A DNA stretch of 64,000 nt, taken from NCBI RefSeq assembly GCF_041080815.1, contig NZ_CP160205.1, positions 682,001 to 746,000 of the forward strand, given 5' to 3'. A model generated the notes under the pieces. That model did no database searches, was not told the origin of the DNA, and saw only the letters and a list, made by a program, of their open reading frames with translations. Both the position numbers and the translations under genes were made by a program. The DNA is from Mucilaginibacter yixingensis (GTDB taxonomy: Bacteria > Bacteroidota > Bacteroidia > Sphingobacteriales > Sphingobacteriaceae). Every line of letters starts with the position of its first letter. Position 1 is the first letter of the stretch. Below, piece by piece: positions 63,217 to 64,000 of this stretch.

Positions 63217-63233
63217 AAGCAGCGATTATGTTT

Positions 63234-64000
63234 TTACTCCTTCTCAAACGTCATACTCCTCAACTGAAACCCGCCTTTATCCACCAACACGCGCAATTGC
63301 TGCACCCCCGCTTTCAGCTTGATATCCTTTATTTTGATGGTTGACCATTTATCAACTCCACCAGTATTGGGTATAATCTGGGTATCAGTCAACTTATCAA
63401 AGCCATTCAATAACGATAACCTACCATCACCATTATCTGCAGAAACAGTAAGTTTCACCGAATAAGTGCCAGCCTGTTTCACATTCACTGTATACTGCAT
63501 CCACTCGCCCTCTTCAATATTGAAAACGTAAGGACCATTATCATCAACCTTGATATCAACGCCATCATTACGGTAAGCATGCCCGCGGTTGCCTTGAGTG
63601 TTCACGCCCGGGGTAAACTGATAGCTCGATGTATCCTTATCGTAATAAGCCGAACGCTGCCTGCCCATATCAAAATCAGCCGCGTTGATTACGGTGCTTT
63701 TGCCCTGGATGGTTAGATTTATAAAAGGTTTGGTTTCTGCCGATTGTACCTGTCTGAACAGGGCATCTACCACATCCGGGTGTTTAATGTTGTTCTCAAA
63801 TTTGAGATTTTCCAGTAGCTGATCGAGCGTTTTCTGTGCTTCTTCTGATGATGGCTTTGCGCCCCTGCCTGCCCAGTAATCAACCAGTTTTTGCCAGCCT
63901 TCGGGCTGTTTGATTGCTACCGGGTTGTTGATGCCCATCTTTTTCCATGGCCACCATGACCAGCCGATGTTATTGCGTTCTACCAAGCCAATGGCCTCGG
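63234..64000 (-). CDS. GH5 cellulase, C-terminal part with CBM6 (5' end outside window)
   Basis: Secreted endoglucanase-type enzyme; only the last ~255 codons are in the window, as the frame runs through the right edge. The segment NNIGWSWWPWKKMG is the C-terminal barrel strand of GH5 cellulases (the W-S-W-W run lines the active site). A helical linker follows (~35-75 of the visible part). The last ~140 residues are a CBM6-like beta-sandwich (FNIEEGEWMQYTVNVKQAG, TYSVKLTVSADNGDGRL, LRVLVDKGGFQLRSM), which binds beta-glucans or xylan. The catalytic acids lie outside. It ends at a repeat and a terminator. Confidence 0.82.
   Translation of the reverse strand, partial: EAIGLVERNNIGWSWWPWKKMGINNPVAIKQPEGWQKLVDYWAGRGAKPSSEEAQKTLDQLLENLKFENNIKHPDVVDALFRQVQSAETKPFINLTIQGKSTVINAADFDMGRQRSAYYDKDTSSYQFTPGVNTQGNRGHAYRNDGVDIKVDDNGPYVFNIEEGEWMQYTVNVKQAGTYSVKLTVSADNGDGRLSLLNGFDKLTDTQIIPNTGGVDKWSTIKIKDIKLKAGVQQLRVLVDKGGFQLRSMTFEKE

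Larger units (their letters stand above)
62737..63233. other. Gap of 497 bp between GH5 and gatB, no gene seen
   Basis: From left to right: candidate gatB -7 element (62763), AT-rich DNA, a GCTATTAACATATCGTCCCA-type stretch near 62981 that resembles repetitive DNA, a perfect hairpin (63027-63064), and family B copy 3 (63075-63216). A small plus-strand frame at 62649-62861 overlaps gatB and has no support. Confidence 0.52.

Overview
The window looks like a chromosomal segment of a Bacteroidota bacterium of the family Sphingobacteriaceae, most likely Mucilaginibacter or a close relative such as Pedobacter. This is inferred from gene content: PF14905-type and DUF5686 outer-membrane barrels, DUF4833, a sphingolipid gene set, a LytS/LytTR pair, GH28/GH35/GH106-type hydrolases, TAnnTTTG promoter elements, and many GTCAT...ATGAC palindromic intergenic repeats. 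No tRNA, rRNA, transposase, phage gene or CRISPR array was seen. The segment has a stable gene order and is not obviously mobile.

Layout. 1-11.1 kb: GH25 lysozyme (left end cut off), a secreted CBM9-like/PKD protein, a plus-strand run of plant cell-wall hydrolases (GH35/DUF5597 lipoprotein, GH106-like, GH28), then on the minus strand a class C beta-lactamase-fold hydrolase and a second GH28. Pectin or rhamnogalacturonan is the likely substrate, and no SusC/SusD pair is present. 11.3-17.3 kb: LytS-type kinase and LytTR regulator followed by a secreted Gly-rich protein and a large outer-membrane barrel. 17.5-19.6 kb: aldo/keto reductase and zinc alcohol dehydrogenase. 20.0-29.2 kb: a plus-strand pentose phosphate locus (ROK glucokinase, tkt, rpiA, tal, a HAD phosphatase, gnd, zwf, pgl), lacking only rpe.

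31.5-42.3 kb, all minus strand, is the most interesting part: an apparently near-complete pathway for inositol phosphorylceramides. It has serine palmitoyltransferase, a GNAT-fold protein (candidate bacterial ceramide synthase), an SDR/epimerase-fold reductase (candidate 3-ketosphinganine reductase), myo-inositol-phosphate synthase, a DUF5686 barrel protein, a CDP-alcohol phosphatidyltransferase (candidate phosphatidylinositol-phosphate synthase), a DUF4833 protein, a fatty-acid-hydroxylase-superfamily enzyme and an Aur1-like PAP2 enzyme (candidate IPC synthase). Terminator hairpins divide it into three transcription units. Glucose-6-phosphate, which also feeds the pentose phosphate locus, is the substrate of the inositol branch. 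No phosphatidylinositol-phosphate phosphatase is recognisable, and DUF4833 is unexplained.

42.6-48.3 kb: a TolC/adaptor/RND efflux operon, divergent from the sphingolipid genes across an intergenic region with palindromes. 49.0-50.2 kb: two tandem paralogous small outer-membrane barrels. 50.2-56.1 kb: an RluA pseudouridine synthase and the rimP-nusA-infB operon. 56.4-64 kb: a lipoprotein, an OmpA/glycine-zipper lipoprotein, a secreted protein of unknown function, a Lys/Ala-rich helical protein, a PhoB-like response regulator, a TlpA-like thioredoxin lipoprotein, gatB, and the C-terminal part of a GH5 cellulase with CBM6 (cut by the right edge).

Intergenic DNA is rich in hairpins. There are about ten elements with GTCAT/ATGAC ends, two copies of one terminator module about 29 kb apart, and two near-identical sigma-54-like promoter motifs upstream of outer-membrane protein genes.
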